DNA of 36,192 nt from Fen731 sp964354265 (GTDB taxonomy: Bacteria; Actinomycetota; Humimicrobiia; Humimicrobiales; Humimicrobiaceae), in contig CAYGYY010000014.1 of assembly GCA_964354265.1 (NCBI GenBank), forward strand, positions 1-36,192. Direction: 5' to 3'. Below are positions 15,953-24,875 of this stretch, piece by piece (the stretch's first letter is position 1; each line of letters starts with the position of its first letter). The notes under the pieces were generated by a model that saw only the letters and a program-made list of their open reading frames with translations, was not told the DNA's origin and searched no databases. A program made the position numbers and the translations under genes.

Positions 15953-16944
15953 CACAAAAGCCTGAATCGAAAATAGAAATTGATTTTTTAAAGCCTGATA
16001 TTAAGAAACTCGAAATGTACCTGTCTGCTTATACCGAAACGCTTGATGGCATATTGAAGGATACTGTGAAAAATACACTTATGGCAGGCGGCAAGCGCAT
16101 CAGGCCTACACTATTTTTAATCTGTGCGCGCAACAAGAATTATGACATTGATTACCTTCTTCCAGCAGCCGCTTCTATTGAAATAATCCATACTGCTTCA
16201 CTGATCCACGATGATATAATCGACAAATCAATATTGCGCCGCGGAAAACGAACGATACACCAGACATATGATAAAGATACTGCAAAATTCGTAGGCGATT
16301 ACCTTTTTACGCAAACTTTTGCAATTTTAAATAACTACCAGGATACAAGAATAAACATTGAGATGTCCGAAGCCGCAGGATTTCTGGTAAAGGGGGAATT
16401 TAACCAGCTGAGGACCAAAAAAGATCTTTACCAGAATGAGAAGATCTATTTTGATAAGATATTTGAAAAAACATCGTCACTTTTTAAAGTCAGCTGTATT
16501 CTTGGCGGCATACTCTCAAAATCCAGCGATAAAGACATTAAAAACATGGGCAGGTTTGGAGAATATATAGGGACCTCATTCCAGATAAACGATGACCTTA
16601 TAGATGTCGATATCAGTGAAACTTCAATCCTGGTCGGAAAGCCGGTTGGCAATGACCTGAAGCAGGGCGATATAACACTGCCATTTATATATGGTTTCGA
16701 GGATATAAGGTTCAGAAGAGAGATCAAACAAATACTTAAAAAAGGCAGCCTTTCGGACAGTGATTTGCAGAAAATACTGGGTCTTCTTACCGAAACTGAT
16801 GCAATAAAAAAGACCCGGGATAAATTTTATGAATACATTAACATGGCAAAGGATGTCATAGAGGACATAGATGGTGAAGAGCGAAAAGAAGGTTTATTAA
16901 AAGTCTGCGAATCGATAATGAATAGCTCCAGGCTGGCAAAATGA
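15949..16944 (+). CDS. Trans-polyprenyl diphosphate synthase (HepT-like)
   Basis: Sequential condensation of IPP onto an allylic diphosphate to make a long polyprenyl diphosphate, for example a quinone side chain. All catalytic elements are present in 331 residues: GGKRIRP, the first aspartate-rich motif in ASLIHDDIID, RRGKRTIH, GDYLF, the second motif NDDLID, and GKPVGNDLKQGDITLP. Residues just before the first motif are small (TASLIH), the pattern of medium/long-chain enzymes, so a C30-C40 product is likely. ATGA overlaps with both the radical SAM gene before it and the carrier gene after it show tight coupling. A HepS-like protein is encoded upstream, fitting a two-component synthase. Confidence 0.9.
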   Translation: MTQKPESKIEIDFLKPDIKKLEMYLSAYTETLDGILKDTVKNTLMAGGKRIRPTLFLICARNKNYDIDYLLPAAASIEIIHTASLIHDDIIDKSILRRGKRTIHQTYDKDTAKFVGDYLFTQTFAILNNYQDTRINIEMSEAAGFLVKGEFNQLRTKKDLYQNEKIYFDKIFEKTSSLFKVSCILGGILSKSSDKDIKNMGRFGEYIGTSFQINDDLIDVDISETSILVGKPVGNDLKQGDITLPFIYGFEDIRFRREIKQILKKGSLSDSDLQKILGLLTETDAIKKTRDKFYEYINMAKDVIEDIDGEERKEGLLKVCESIMNSSRLAK

Positions 16945-17951
16945 GTTCTTTATTAAAAATTATCATAGAGGTATTAGGAGTAACCCTCCCGATTTTTGCA
17001 GTTATTGCAATAGGGTTTTTTATAAAAAAAAGAGGAGTTATTTCTGATGAAAATGTTCCTGTTTTAAACAAGCTTACCTATAACTTCGGGCTTTCTGCGC
17101 TTGTATTTATTCAAATAGCAGAAAATAAGTTCAGTGATATCTTTGATGCAAAACTGCTTAAAGTCCTTTTCCCGACATATTTTTCTTATATAATCATCAT
17201 TTTTTTTGCCCTATTTTTCACGAAAATCAATTTGCGGACCAGGAGCGCGATGATAGTTTCATCCTTTAGAAATAATATGGCTTTCATAGGCATGCCGATC
17301 CTGCTCTATGCGTTCGGGGCCCTCGCAAGCGCTAAGGCAAGTATTGTAATAGCATTTCTTTTGCCGCTTAATGTGATTCTGACCGCCCTGTTTTTCCAGT
17401 TTTTTGGTATGAAGGGCGACAGCAAAAACACTGACTCCAAAAGTAATGTTGAAGGCAACGGGAACGGAAGAAGCAGGGTAAGCATCGGCAGGATGCTTAA
17501 AGAGATATTCCTTGACCCTGTGATAATAGCGGTCATTGCAGGCCTTATAATATCCTATTTTAATGTCAGCCTGCCAAAACCGGTGTCAAGCATTTTTAAT
17601 ATTCTATCAGATATGGCCGTACCGCTTGCTCTTATATCAATAGGGGCTTCTTTTAAGTTTTCACATGTAAGAAATCACCTGAAATACATTTCTATCATAA
17701 GCGCAGCAAAACTGATCTTATTCCCCCTTATCTCATTGATGTTCAGCTTATATGTTTTCAAGCTGGATAGCCTTGACATGTCAACACTTTGCATACTTTT
17801 TGCCACACCTGTTGCAGTCGCAACATATATACAGGGGCAGAAATATGATACTGATACAAATTTTATATCCTCAGTAATAATAACATCGACAATCGCTTCA
17901 GCAGTATCGCTGACTATGTGGTTATTCATATTAAAGATGATAAATTCCTGA
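16941..17951 (+). CDS. AEC (auxin efflux carrier) family transporter
   Basis: An integral membrane protein of 336 residues with about ten spans in two inverted halves separated by a charged loop (about 155-180). Family features are LPIFAVIAIGFFIKKRG, FRNNMAFIGMPILLYAFG, DPVIIAVIAGLIISYF, DMAVPLALISIGASF and the FATPVAVATYIQGQKY segment. Bacterial members mostly move small organic acids such as malate; the auxin name comes from plant PIN proteins. It starts with ATGA inside the end of the polyprenyl synthase gene. Because aryl-acetate-forming genes lie upstream on the same strand, export of indole- or phenylacetate is a testable idea. The substrate is unknown. Confidence 0.88.
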   Translation: MSSLLKIIIEVLGVTLPIFAVIAIGFFIKKRGVISDENVPVLNKLTYNFGLSALVFIQIAENKFSDIFDAKLLKVLFPTYFSYIIIIFFALFFTKINLRTRSAMIVSSFRNNMAFIGMPILLYAFGALASAKASIVIAFLLPLNVILTALFFQFFGMKGDSKNTDSKSNVEGNGNGRSRVSIGRMLKEIFLDPVIIAVIAGLIISYFNVSLPKPVSSIFNILSDMAVPLALISIGASFKFSHVRNHLKYISIISAAKLILFPLISLMFSLYVFKLDSLDMSTLCILFATPVAVATYIQGQKYDTDTNFISSVIITSTIASAVSLTMWLFILKMINS

Positions 17952-18061
17952 AAGGCGTTGCCCCGGGAGGGTATTGCAGATTTACTCTTAAAATAATATA
18001 TTTTTATGAAATCTTAAAAATCAGTTAAAATTTTAAAAAATAAAAAGCACGGAGCCGCTAA

Positions 18062-18685
18062 ATGAATATAATAAAACTAAAGGAATTATTAATACCTGAT
18101 GTAAAAGTCATAAATTATAAGCGTTTTGTAGACCACAGGGGTTATTTTACAGAGCATTTGAGGAAAAGTGATTTGATAGATAAGTCAGGGATAGCTTCCC
18201 TGAAGGGAAAACGACTTTTACAGGCCAATGAAAGCTTCTCATATAAGGGCACTTTCAGGGGGCTGCATTTTCAATGGAACCCGTATATGGGAAAACTTGT
18301 CCGGCCTGTTTCCGGGCATATTATAGATTTCGCCCTGGATATCAGGAAGGACTCTCCAACTCTTGGTAAAATAATAGGTTACAGCATGCAGGCCAGCATA
18401 GAAAAAGATAATGCTGAATGGATATGGGTACCGCCGGGTTTTGCCCATGGGATATTGATAATCGAAGACAGTCTGGTGGAGTATTTTTGCACGGGAGAAT
18501 ATAACCCGGACTGCGAGGCCGGCATATCTCCGGTTGCTGGAGATATTGACTGGACCCTTTGTGACAGGGAATTAAAAAAACTGTTTGATATTATAGTGCC
18601 TGTGTCCCGATTTATTTCTGATAAAGACCGGAATGGCCTTTCATTGAAAGAGTGGATAGGAGATCCACGTTCAAAATTTTTTTAA
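18062..18685 (+). CDS. rfbC: dTDP-4-dehydrorhamnose 3,5-epimerase family (RmlC-like) protein
   Basis: A 207-residue cupin-fold sugar epimerase. Seen are DHRGYFTEHLRK near the N-terminus, GTFRGLHFQ (candidate catalytic His at about 69), KLVRPVSGHIIDFALDIRKDSPTLGK and VPPGFAHGILI. The usual C-terminal WNDP...IxWP is altered to DIDWTLCDREL, so the substrate may differ from dTDP-4-keto-6-deoxyglucose. GGAG lies about 7 bases before the ATG. It stands alone: no rmlA, rmlB or rmlD is nearby, so the rest of any deoxysugar pathway must be elsewhere. The family is secure, the exact reaction less so. Confidence 0.82.
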   Translation: MNIIKLKELLIPDVKVINYKRFVDHRGYFTEHLRKSDLIDKSGIASLKGKRLLQANESFSYKGTFRGLHFQWNPYMGKLVRPVSGHIIDFALDIRKDSPTLGKIIGYSMQASIEKDNAEWIWVPPGFAHGILIIEDSLVEYFCTGEYNPDCEAGISPVAGDIDWTLCDRELKKLFDIIVPVSRFISDKDRNGLSLKEWIGDPRSKFF

Positions 18686-18766
18686 TTTAATGATTCAGTG
18701 GGTCTATATTCTTCATGGACAGTTGATATATTATGGGCGAAATACCAGGGGGGTATTGATGCTGCC

Positions 18767-21223
18767 TCACCGGTATAGCATCTGGTAGAAGTAATAGCTC
18801 CCCATTACCTTTTTAATATAATTCCTGGTTTCATCATAAGAAACATATTCGATAAACTCATCAATGTCCCTGTTTCCCCAGTTGTTTATCCACTTGTTCA
18901 TCGCTCCGGGGCCACCATTATATGCGCCACAGGCATAATACTTATTACCCCCAAAACTCCCAAGCTGCCTGCTAAGATAGTATGCCCCCATTTTTATACT
19001 GGTTTCAGGGTCAAGAAGCATATCGGCGCTATAATTCTTTATATCCAGCGCGTTTGCAATTGACTTCCCTGTCGCAGGCATTATCTGCATAAGTCCCTGC
19101 GCTCCGGCATAAGAACCAGCCTCAGGGTTAAAGCGGGACTCTTCACGGATTACTGCCAGCACAAAAAGCGGGTCCACGTCAAACTGCGCACTGTATTTAT
19201 CAATGTATTCTTTGTATCCATAAGGATATAACATGTAGTAAAAATAATCCTTGTACGGACCCTCGAGGCTGCCCAGAAGCTTCGTATAGTATTTGGCGAC
19301 TATTTTCTGGGAGTTAATATAATCTTTAGCCTTAAGGTAAAGAGTGGATATCTGGAGGATGCCTGTTGTATCATTTTCAAACTGGGCGCTTGCAGCATCT
19401 ATCTCTATATCTGCGCTATTGTAGAATTTAATTAAGAGAAGTTCCTTTGCCTTGTCTACATGACTGAAAGCTGTCTTTTCTGCACCGCTTCCCGAACCAT
19501 TATTATTGTTTTCAAGGCTGTCGTAAACATCAGGCAGTAATTCAACTGCCTGGGGATTGCCAGGATCTGCCTTGCTGTTTATTTTGCCGATTTCTTCAGG
19601 AAGACCTCTTTTTTCCAGTGACTGTTGGGCTGCAAAAGTATAATAAGAATATGTCTGCATTTTTATGATTTCACGATAAAGTGAGACAGCAGAACTGAAA
19701 TTCTCAAGTTTCTCGGCTGATTTTGCCTGCCAGAATAATGCTTTCTCTCCAAGCTGGTTTCCTTTAAATCTTGCAGCCATCCCTTTAAAAGTTTCGAAAG
19801 CCGAACCATAATCGCTGCCTTTATATTCTATCATACCAAGTTCCCAGTATGCGTCAGGAACCTTATCTCCTCCGGGATATTCTGATACAATCCTCTGGAA
19901 ATAATTTCGTGCATTCCCAAAATCATCCTTTAAAAAATATATCCTTCCAATCCTGTAAAGAGCGTCATCTGCATAATTACTCTGGGGGAACTTGGCAAGC
20001 AGGCTTTTATACTGTTCTTCAGCATTACTGTCATTATCAAGATTTGTCGCGACCCTGCCCAGGTAGTAAAGGCTGTCATCTGCAAGATTTCCTGACGGGA
20101 ATTTCATATAGTTCAGGGAAAGGTACTCTTTTGATTTGGCATAATCCCTGAGATTATAATAGGACATCCCCATTTTAAACAGTGTCTTTGAGTATATGGA
20201 CTGGTCTATACTGCCGGAACCAGCCCTCTCAAGGATTGTATTGAACTCTGCGATTGCGCTTTCATACCAGTAGAGGTCAAAAAAGATCTCACCTCTTTTA
20301 TATAGCTCATCATTTGAAGCGGTAAAAGGCTTGATAATATCCTGCTCCACCAGCGATTCTATAGCTGTAAATGCACCGCCTGCATATTCGCTTGCCGGAA
20401 AATTTAGCCAGACAGACTTGTAATTCTCAAATGCCTCCTGTAGCTTATTATTCTTTTCCTGGCAGACTGCCAGCTGGTATTTCGCATAGGGTAAAAGCTC
20501 TGATTCGGGAAAATCGCTTATGAATTGTTCATAATTTGTCTCGGCTGAATAATATTTCTGCGTTATGTAAAAAAGATCGGCATATTCAAGGTTTGCTTTT
20601 TCATTAAATATGGAATCCGGATAATTTGTCTTAAGTTTCAGGTAGTTTTCTTCTGCAGCATCATACTTTTCCTGCATCAGCATGCTCTTTGCATAATAAT
20701 ATATGGCATGGTCTGCAAGTATGCCATAAGTATCCTTTACCTGGTTTAAATAATATTCTGCTATGACGTAATTGTTTTTTTCAAATGCTTCTATGCCGTT
20801 TTTAAAATTCTCCCTCTGCCTGGAAATATCAATGGCGCCAATTTTTTCATTTCCATTTTCCTGGCCACTATTGTTTCCTTTGCTGATGCCGTCAGTAGTA
20901 TCAGTGCTCTTTTCACTGCCGGATGGATTTTCCTGCTGGCCCTGGCTTCCGGAGGTCTCCATTCCTCCAGCACCATCTTTTGCAGAGGCAGAGGCAGTAT
21001 CTTTAGCGACCTCACTAAATGTTTCTGTTGATGATGCGCTGCTATCAATAGAAGTGTTGTCTGATTTACCGGATGCTTCGTTTTGGGTCCTTACTTTCCC
21101 AATACGTTCCACTATATTACTGAACTGTTCGCATCCTGAAATCATAAAAACTGTTGTTACGATTACAGCAGTCAATGTCAGTATTGAAGAATATTTCTTA
21201 AATTTTAAGTACTTCGAATTCAT
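18767..21223 (-). CDS. Large lipoprotein with TPR-type repeats and C-terminal Slt-type lytic transglycosylase domain
   Basis: An 818-residue exported lipoprotein. It has a basic N-terminus, a hydrophobic segment and lipobox ISGC (Cys 31), then a Ser/Gly/Thr-rich linker (about 45-130). A long tract of TPR-like repeats follows (about 140-560; repeated A-x2-xYxxxLxxxFP-type units such as YKSLLAKFPQSNYADDALYRIG). A C-terminal lysozyme-like domain (about 670-818) completes it. That domain shows REESRFNPEAGS (catalytic Glu about 695), GAQGLMQIMPATG, DPETSIKMGAYYL and ACGAYNGGPGAM, the Slt family signature. It would cleave peptidoglycan glycan strands to 1,6-anhydro ends. GGAGG precedes the ATG. It is divergent from the patatin gene. 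Confidence 0.9.
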   Translation of the reverse strand: MNSKYLKFKKYSSILTLTAVIVTTVFMISGCEQFSNIVERIGKVRTQNEASGKSDNTSIDSSASSTETFSEVAKDTASASAKDGAGGMETSGSQGQQENPSGSEKSTDTTDGISKGNNSGQENGNEKIGAIDISRQRENFKNGIEAFEKNNYVIAEYYLNQVKDTYGILADHAIYYYAKSMLMQEKYDAAEENYLKLKTNYPDSIFNEKANLEYADLFYITQKYYSAETNYEQFISDFPESELLPYAKYQLAVCQEKNNKLQEAFENYKSVWLNFPASEYAGGAFTAIESLVEQDIIKPFTASNDELYKRGEIFFDLYWYESAIAEFNTILERAGSGSIDQSIYSKTLFKMGMSYYNLRDYAKSKEYLSLNYMKFPSGNLADDSLYYLGRVATNLDNDSNAEEQYKSLLAKFPQSNYADDALYRIGRIYFLKDDFGNARNYFQRIVSEYPGGDKVPDAYWELGMIEYKGSDYGSAFETFKGMAARFKGNQLGEKALFWQAKSAEKLENFSSAVSLYREIIKMQTYSYYTFAAQQSLEKRGLPEEIGKINSKADPGNPQAVELLPDVYDSLENNNNGSGSGAEKTAFSHVDKAKELLLIKFYNSADIEIDAASAQFENDTTGILQISTLYLKAKDYINSQKIVAKYYTKLLGSLEGPYKDYFYYMLYPYGYKEYIDKYSAQFDVDPLFVLAVIREESRFNPEAGSYAGAQGLMQIMPATGKSIANALDIKNYSADMLLDPETSIKMGAYYLSRQLGSFGGNKYYACGAYNGGPGAMNKWINNWGNRDIDEFIEYVSYDETRNYIKKVMGSYYFYQMLYR

Positions 21224-21334
21224 CCAGTTCCTCCAGGTATTTAAAAAGATTGTACTTTAATAAGATTTTTAAGTAAATAAATTAAAAGCTGCATTGATTT
21301 GCGTATAAATGGATAAAAATTATATAATTTTCTT

Positions 21335-22165
21335 ATGTTTGAAAAGAGGAAAATCGGGATAGCTTTAAGCGGGGGCGCAGCTCGCGGCCTTTCACACATA
21401 GGTGTTATCCAGGTACTGGAGGAGATAGGAGTCGAAATAAATGCAGTAGCCGGTTGCAGCATGGGTGCAATAGTCGGAGCAGTATACTGCGCCGGACATG
21501 ATCTTAAGGACATTGAAAAATATATTGCCTCCAATGACTGGAAAAATTTCCTTATGTTTTCGATGTTTTCCCTCTCCCGCTCAGGCCTTGTAAATGATAA
21601 AAAAGTTGATGATGTCTTAAAAAAATTCCTTGGGGACATAACATTTGATGACTGCAAGAAACAATTTTGTTGTGTTGCTGCAGATTTAATCACCGGAAAA
21701 AAGGTCGTGCTTAATTCAGGAAGCGTGCGGGAAGCTGTAAGAGCTTCGATTGCCGTGCCGGGACTGTTTCCGCCTGTTTCCAGGGATAACTGGCTTCTTA
21801 TTGATGGTGGCGTCATTGAGCCCCTGCCCACTGAAGCTATAAAAACGCTTGATGCAAACTATATAATAGCCTCATCGATTGTCTTTGAGGGAAACAATAC
21901 GGGTAAAATTGCAAAAAAACCTGGCAAGTCCAGGTCGGAAATAAGCAAAAAGCTATCCATGCAGGCTATCGTTGATAAAAGCCTGAATATGGTTCATGCA
22001 CAGATGGTAAAAAGCTATATGAATGAAGCTCAAATCGTTATTGAACCCAGGATAGGAGATTTCGGGTTTTTCGATTTTGCAAAAGGTAAAGAGATAATCG
22101 AGGCAGGCAGGATTGCCGCAATAGAAAAAATCCCAGAGATAAAGAAAAAACTTAGGCTAAGATAA
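21335..22165 (+). CDS. Patatin-like phospholipase family protein (RssA-like)
   Basis: A 276-residue alpha/beta hydrolase-like acyl hydrolase using a Ser-Asp dyad. The oxyanion loop is SGGAARGLSHIG, the nucleophile is Ser 42 in GCSMG, and the catalytic Asp is about 157 in DGGVIEPLP. Length and layout match the bacterial single-domain RssA/YchK group, whose physiological substrates are mostly unknown (lipid acyl esters presumed). It has no signal peptide, so it is cytosolic or membrane-peripheral. The ATG lacks a clear SD and is preceded by very AT-rich sequence shared with the divergent lipoprotein gene. All active-site residues are present. Confidence 0.9.
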   Translation: MFEKRKIGIALSGGAARGLSHIGVIQVLEEIGVEINAVAGCSMGAIVGAVYCAGHDLKDIEKYIASNDWKNFLMFSMFSLSRSGLVNDKKVDDVLKKFLGDITFDDCKKQFCCVAADLITGKKVVLNSGSVREAVRASIAVPGLFPPVSRDNWLLIDGGVIEPLPTEAIKTLDANYIIASSIVFEGNNTGKIAKKPGKSRSEISKKLSMQAIVDKSLNMVHAQMVKSYMNEAQIVIEPRIGDFGFFDFAKGKEIIEAGRIAAIEKIPEIKKKLRLR

Positions 22166-22187
22166 AGAAGAGCTATTTAAATCAAAG

Positions 22188-23063
22188 CTATTCAAACTCT
22201 AGCGAAAAATCAGCAGCAGGCGGGGAGTGTGTAAGTGCCCCGACCGAAATGATATCCACCCCAGTCGCGCATATACTTTCCAGATTATCAAGGTTTACAC
22301 CACCGGAAACTTCTATCATGCATAAACCTGAAAGTCTATCTCTTATGATTTTCACAGCTTTTTTTATATCTTCAATATCCATGTTATCAAGCATTATTAT
22401 GTCCACCCTGCAGCTTACAGCCTCATCAAGCTCATTAAAATCCTTTATTTCTATTTCGATTTTAAGCTGATGTGGCATTCTTTCCCTTATCCTGTCTATA
22501 GCTTTTTTAACTCCACCTGCGGCTGCAATATGGTTATCCTTGATAAGGATGCCGTCAAAAAGTCCAAATCTGTGATTAAAACCGCCGCCACAGACAACAG
22601 CATATTTTTCCAGTCTTCTAAGCAGCGGCCTGGTCTTACGGGTATCGGTTATCCGCACATTATATTTTTCTGCTATTGCAGCAAACCTGCCGGTCATAGT
22701 TGAAATCCCGGTCATATGCTGTAAAAAATTAAGGCTAAGCCTTTCGGCGGATAGTATTGCCCGCGTCGGACCTTTTATTCTGCATACAATATCAAAACAC
22801 TCCAGGCGCTGGCCATCCTCCTTTATTTTTTCATACTTTATAAGCGGGTTTACCTCCTCAAATACAAAGCCCGCTACATCTATTCCGGAAAGTATTGCGC
22901 CATTTTTTTCCTTGCATATTATATATGAGGAGGACTCATAATCCTGGGGAATTGTAAGGCTGGAAGTTATGTCCCCGTATCCGCCCAGGTCTTCATCAAT
23001 TGCAGCCCTGATAAGTTCTATGACTTCGTTTTTATTTATCTTATTAAAAATTGCTATGCTCAT
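22188..23063 (-). CDS. nadC: Quinolinate phosphoribosyltransferase (decarboxylating)
   Basis: Converts quinolinate and PRPP to nicotinate mononucleotide, the third step of de novo NAD synthesis. The 291 residues show the family core: DLGGYGDITSSL near the N-terminus, LSLNFLQHMTGI, TRKTRPLLRRLEKYAVVCGG, NHRFGLFDGILIKDNHI, IEIEIKDFNELDEAV and VSGGVNLDNL. AAAGGG lies shortly before the ATG. It is the last gene of a minus-strand nadA-nadB-nadC set, 90 bases after nadB. No anomalies were seen. Confidence 0.96.
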   Translation of the reverse strand: MSIAIFNKINKNEVIELIRAAIDEDLGGYGDITSSLTIPQDYESSSYIICKEKNGAILSGIDVAGFVFEEVNPLIKYEKIKEDGQRLECFDIVCRIKGPTRAILSAERLSLNFLQHMTGISTMTGRFAAIAEKYNVRITDTRKTRPLLRRLEKYAVVCGGGFNHRFGLFDGILIKDNHIAAAGGVKKAIDRIRERMPHQLKIEIEIKDFNELDEAVSCRVDIIMLDNMDIEDIKKAVKIIRDRLSGLCMIEVSGGVNLDNLESICATGVDIISVGALTHSPPAADFSLEFE

Positions 23064-23104
23064 TTATACCCTTTCAAAAAGTTAAAAATCCGGACCAGGA
23101 TTAT

Positions 23105-23124
23105 ATTTTATTTAAAAATAAAAT
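23105..23124. repeat. AT-only inverted repeat in the nadB-nadC gap
   Basis: ATTTTATTT at 23105-23113 and AAATAAAAT at 23116-23124 form a perfect 9-bp inverted repeat with a 2-base centre, all A/T. Such a weak stem is unlikely to terminate transcription. It could be an mRNA-processing site or an operator, or simply reflect base composition. Confidence 0.3.
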
Positions 23125-23153
23125 TTAAAAATCAATCCTTTCATTGCTGCCCG

Positions 23154-24845
23154 TTAAGTCACCGGTTCAAAACTAACCTTTTCACCCTTTAATATTATGT
23201 GCTTCTTCCAGTTTTTATCGTCTGTGGCAGGAAAATCATTACGCTGGTGCGTGCCCCGGCTTTCTTTCCTGAGCGATGCAGCTTTTATTATAAGTGAGCC
23301 AACCGTTAACATGTTTAGAAGCCTTACTATATCTCTATCAACATAACCGGAAAGATTATTTTTTTTAAGGGTTTTACTTATGAATTGTTCAGCAAGATTA
23401 AGGCTTTTTTCATCGCGCAGAATTCCTACATCCTTGCTCATTATATGTCTGAAATCCGAAATAATACCTTCAATTGTCTCCATGCTGTAAAAGGGGTTTT
23501 TTGAAATACTGCTGTTGCATGAATTGCCGGTTTTTGTAGAATCACCTGAGATGCCGGACATTGCCTTTTTTACTAATGCAGCATTTTTTTGAAAAGATTT
23601 ATTACCACCCTGGTCTTTAGACTTACTTATAATGTCTTTTGAGATCTCCCATCCGAAGACAAGACCCTCAATAAGGGAGTTACTGGCCAGCCTGTTTGCC
23701 CCATGGGCTCCAGTCGCAGCGCACTCACCGCAAGCATAAAGGCCCTTAACATCGGTATGCCCTTTGAGGTCAGTCTTTATTCCCCCATTCAGGTAATGGG
23801 CGGCAGGGAAGACCCTTATAAGGTCTGTGCGCAGGTTCAGGCCATTTTCCCTTAGCTTTATGATTATATTCGGGAAGCGTATCTTTAGCATGCTTTCAGG
23901 AAGATGTGTTGCGTCAAGATAAACAAATCCTTTATCCTGGGCCATCATGACCTTGACCATTTCTTTTACGACAATATCCCTTGGCGCGAGCTCAGCCCTT
24001 GGGTGTATGCCCAGCATGAATCTATTTCCCTTTGCATCCCTCAGGTATGCGCCTTCACCTCTTAAAGCTTCTGTTATTAAAAACAGGCCGCCTTCATTTG
24101 TCCTGAATACTGTAGGGTGGAACTGCATGAACTCTATATCCTTAATGGAAGCGCCCGCCCTATATGCCATAGCAATACCATCACCGGTTGAGATGGAAGG
24201 ATTTGTGGTAAGCTCAAAAAGTTGTCCGATACCGCCGCTTGCAATTACCACATTTGAAGACGGGTGAAGCTCCACCTTATTGCTTTTTAAGTTAAGCGCT
24301 GTTATTCCATATACAATGCCATTATGGGTTACAATATCAATTGCAAGATATTCGGGGTAGAAATCTATTTTACTGTAGCTTTTTGAATAACTGACAAGCT
24401 TCTTTTCTATTTCCTCGCCAGTTGCATCCCCGCCTGCATGAAGCACTCTTGCAAAACTATGGCCACCCTCTGTTGTAAGGCTTATTTCACCATTGGAGAT
24501 ATCAAATATGATTCCAAGCTCTACAAGATCCTCTATCATTTTAGGAGCATTTTTAACCAGTTTGCGGACTGCATCACTATCGCTTAAACCCTGTCCGGCT
24601 TTAATGGTATCGTCATAATGGACTTTCCACTTATCAGGTTTTTTTACTGCTGCTGCTATGCCTCCCTGGGCAAACCATGTGGTTGAATCTGAGAGGTTTG
24701 CTTTTGTGATTACCTTCACTTTTGCATATTCGGATATTCTTATTGCTGTGGACAGGCCTGCTATTCCGCTGCCGACAACTATGCATTCCGAATAATCGTA
24801 TACATTATCTATAAAAGACAGGTCTAATAAGTATCTTGAATACAT
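23154..24845 (-). CDS. nadB: L-aspartate oxidase
   Basis: FAD enzyme oxidising L-aspartate to iminoaspartate for quinolinate synthesis; in anaerobes fumarate can serve as electron acceptor. The 563 residues contain the FAD loop VVGSGIAGLSTAIRIS, WFAQGGIAAA, GGHSFARVLHAGGDATG, FMQFHPTVF, ALRGEGAYLRD and ACGECAATGAHGANRLASNSL. A C-terminal helical domain with RKESRGTHQRNDFP follows. GGAGGA precedes the ATG. It lies 30 bases after nadA on the minus strand. The first 14 residues before the FAD loop look like a normal short extension. No missing residues were noticed. Confidence 0.96.
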   Translation of the reverse strand: MYSRYLLDLSFIDNVYDYSECIVVGSGIAGLSTAIRISEYAKVKVITKANLSDSTTWFAQGGIAAAVKKPDKWKVHYDDTIKAGQGLSDSDAVRKLVKNAPKMIEDLVELGIIFDISNGEISLTTEGGHSFARVLHAGGDATGEEIEKKLVSYSKSYSKIDFYPEYLAIDIVTHNGIVYGITALNLKSNKVELHPSSNVVIASGGIGQLFELTTNPSISTGDGIAMAYRAGASIKDIEFMQFHPTVFRTNEGGLFLITEALRGEGAYLRDAKGNRFMLGIHPRAELAPRDIVVKEMVKVMMAQDKGFVYLDATHLPESMLKIRFPNIIIKLRENGLNLRTDLIRVFPAAHYLNGGIKTDLKGHTDVKGLYACGECAATGAHGANRLASNSLIEGLVFGWEISKDIISKSKDQGGNKSFQKNAALVKKAMSGISGDSTKTGNSCNSSISKNPFYSMETIEGIISDFRHIMSKDVGILRDEKSLNLAEQFISKTLKKNNLSGYVDRDIVRLLNMLTVGSLIIKAASLRKESRGTHQRNDFPATDDKNWKKHIILKGEKVSFEPVT

Positions 24846-24875
24846 TATTTCCTCCGGGTTGCCTGCAGTACCGGC

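Noticed and set aside
21241..21831. 196-residue minus-strand open frame opposite the patatin gene
   Set aside because: Antisense shadow of a gene with complete catalytic motifs; no domain of its own.
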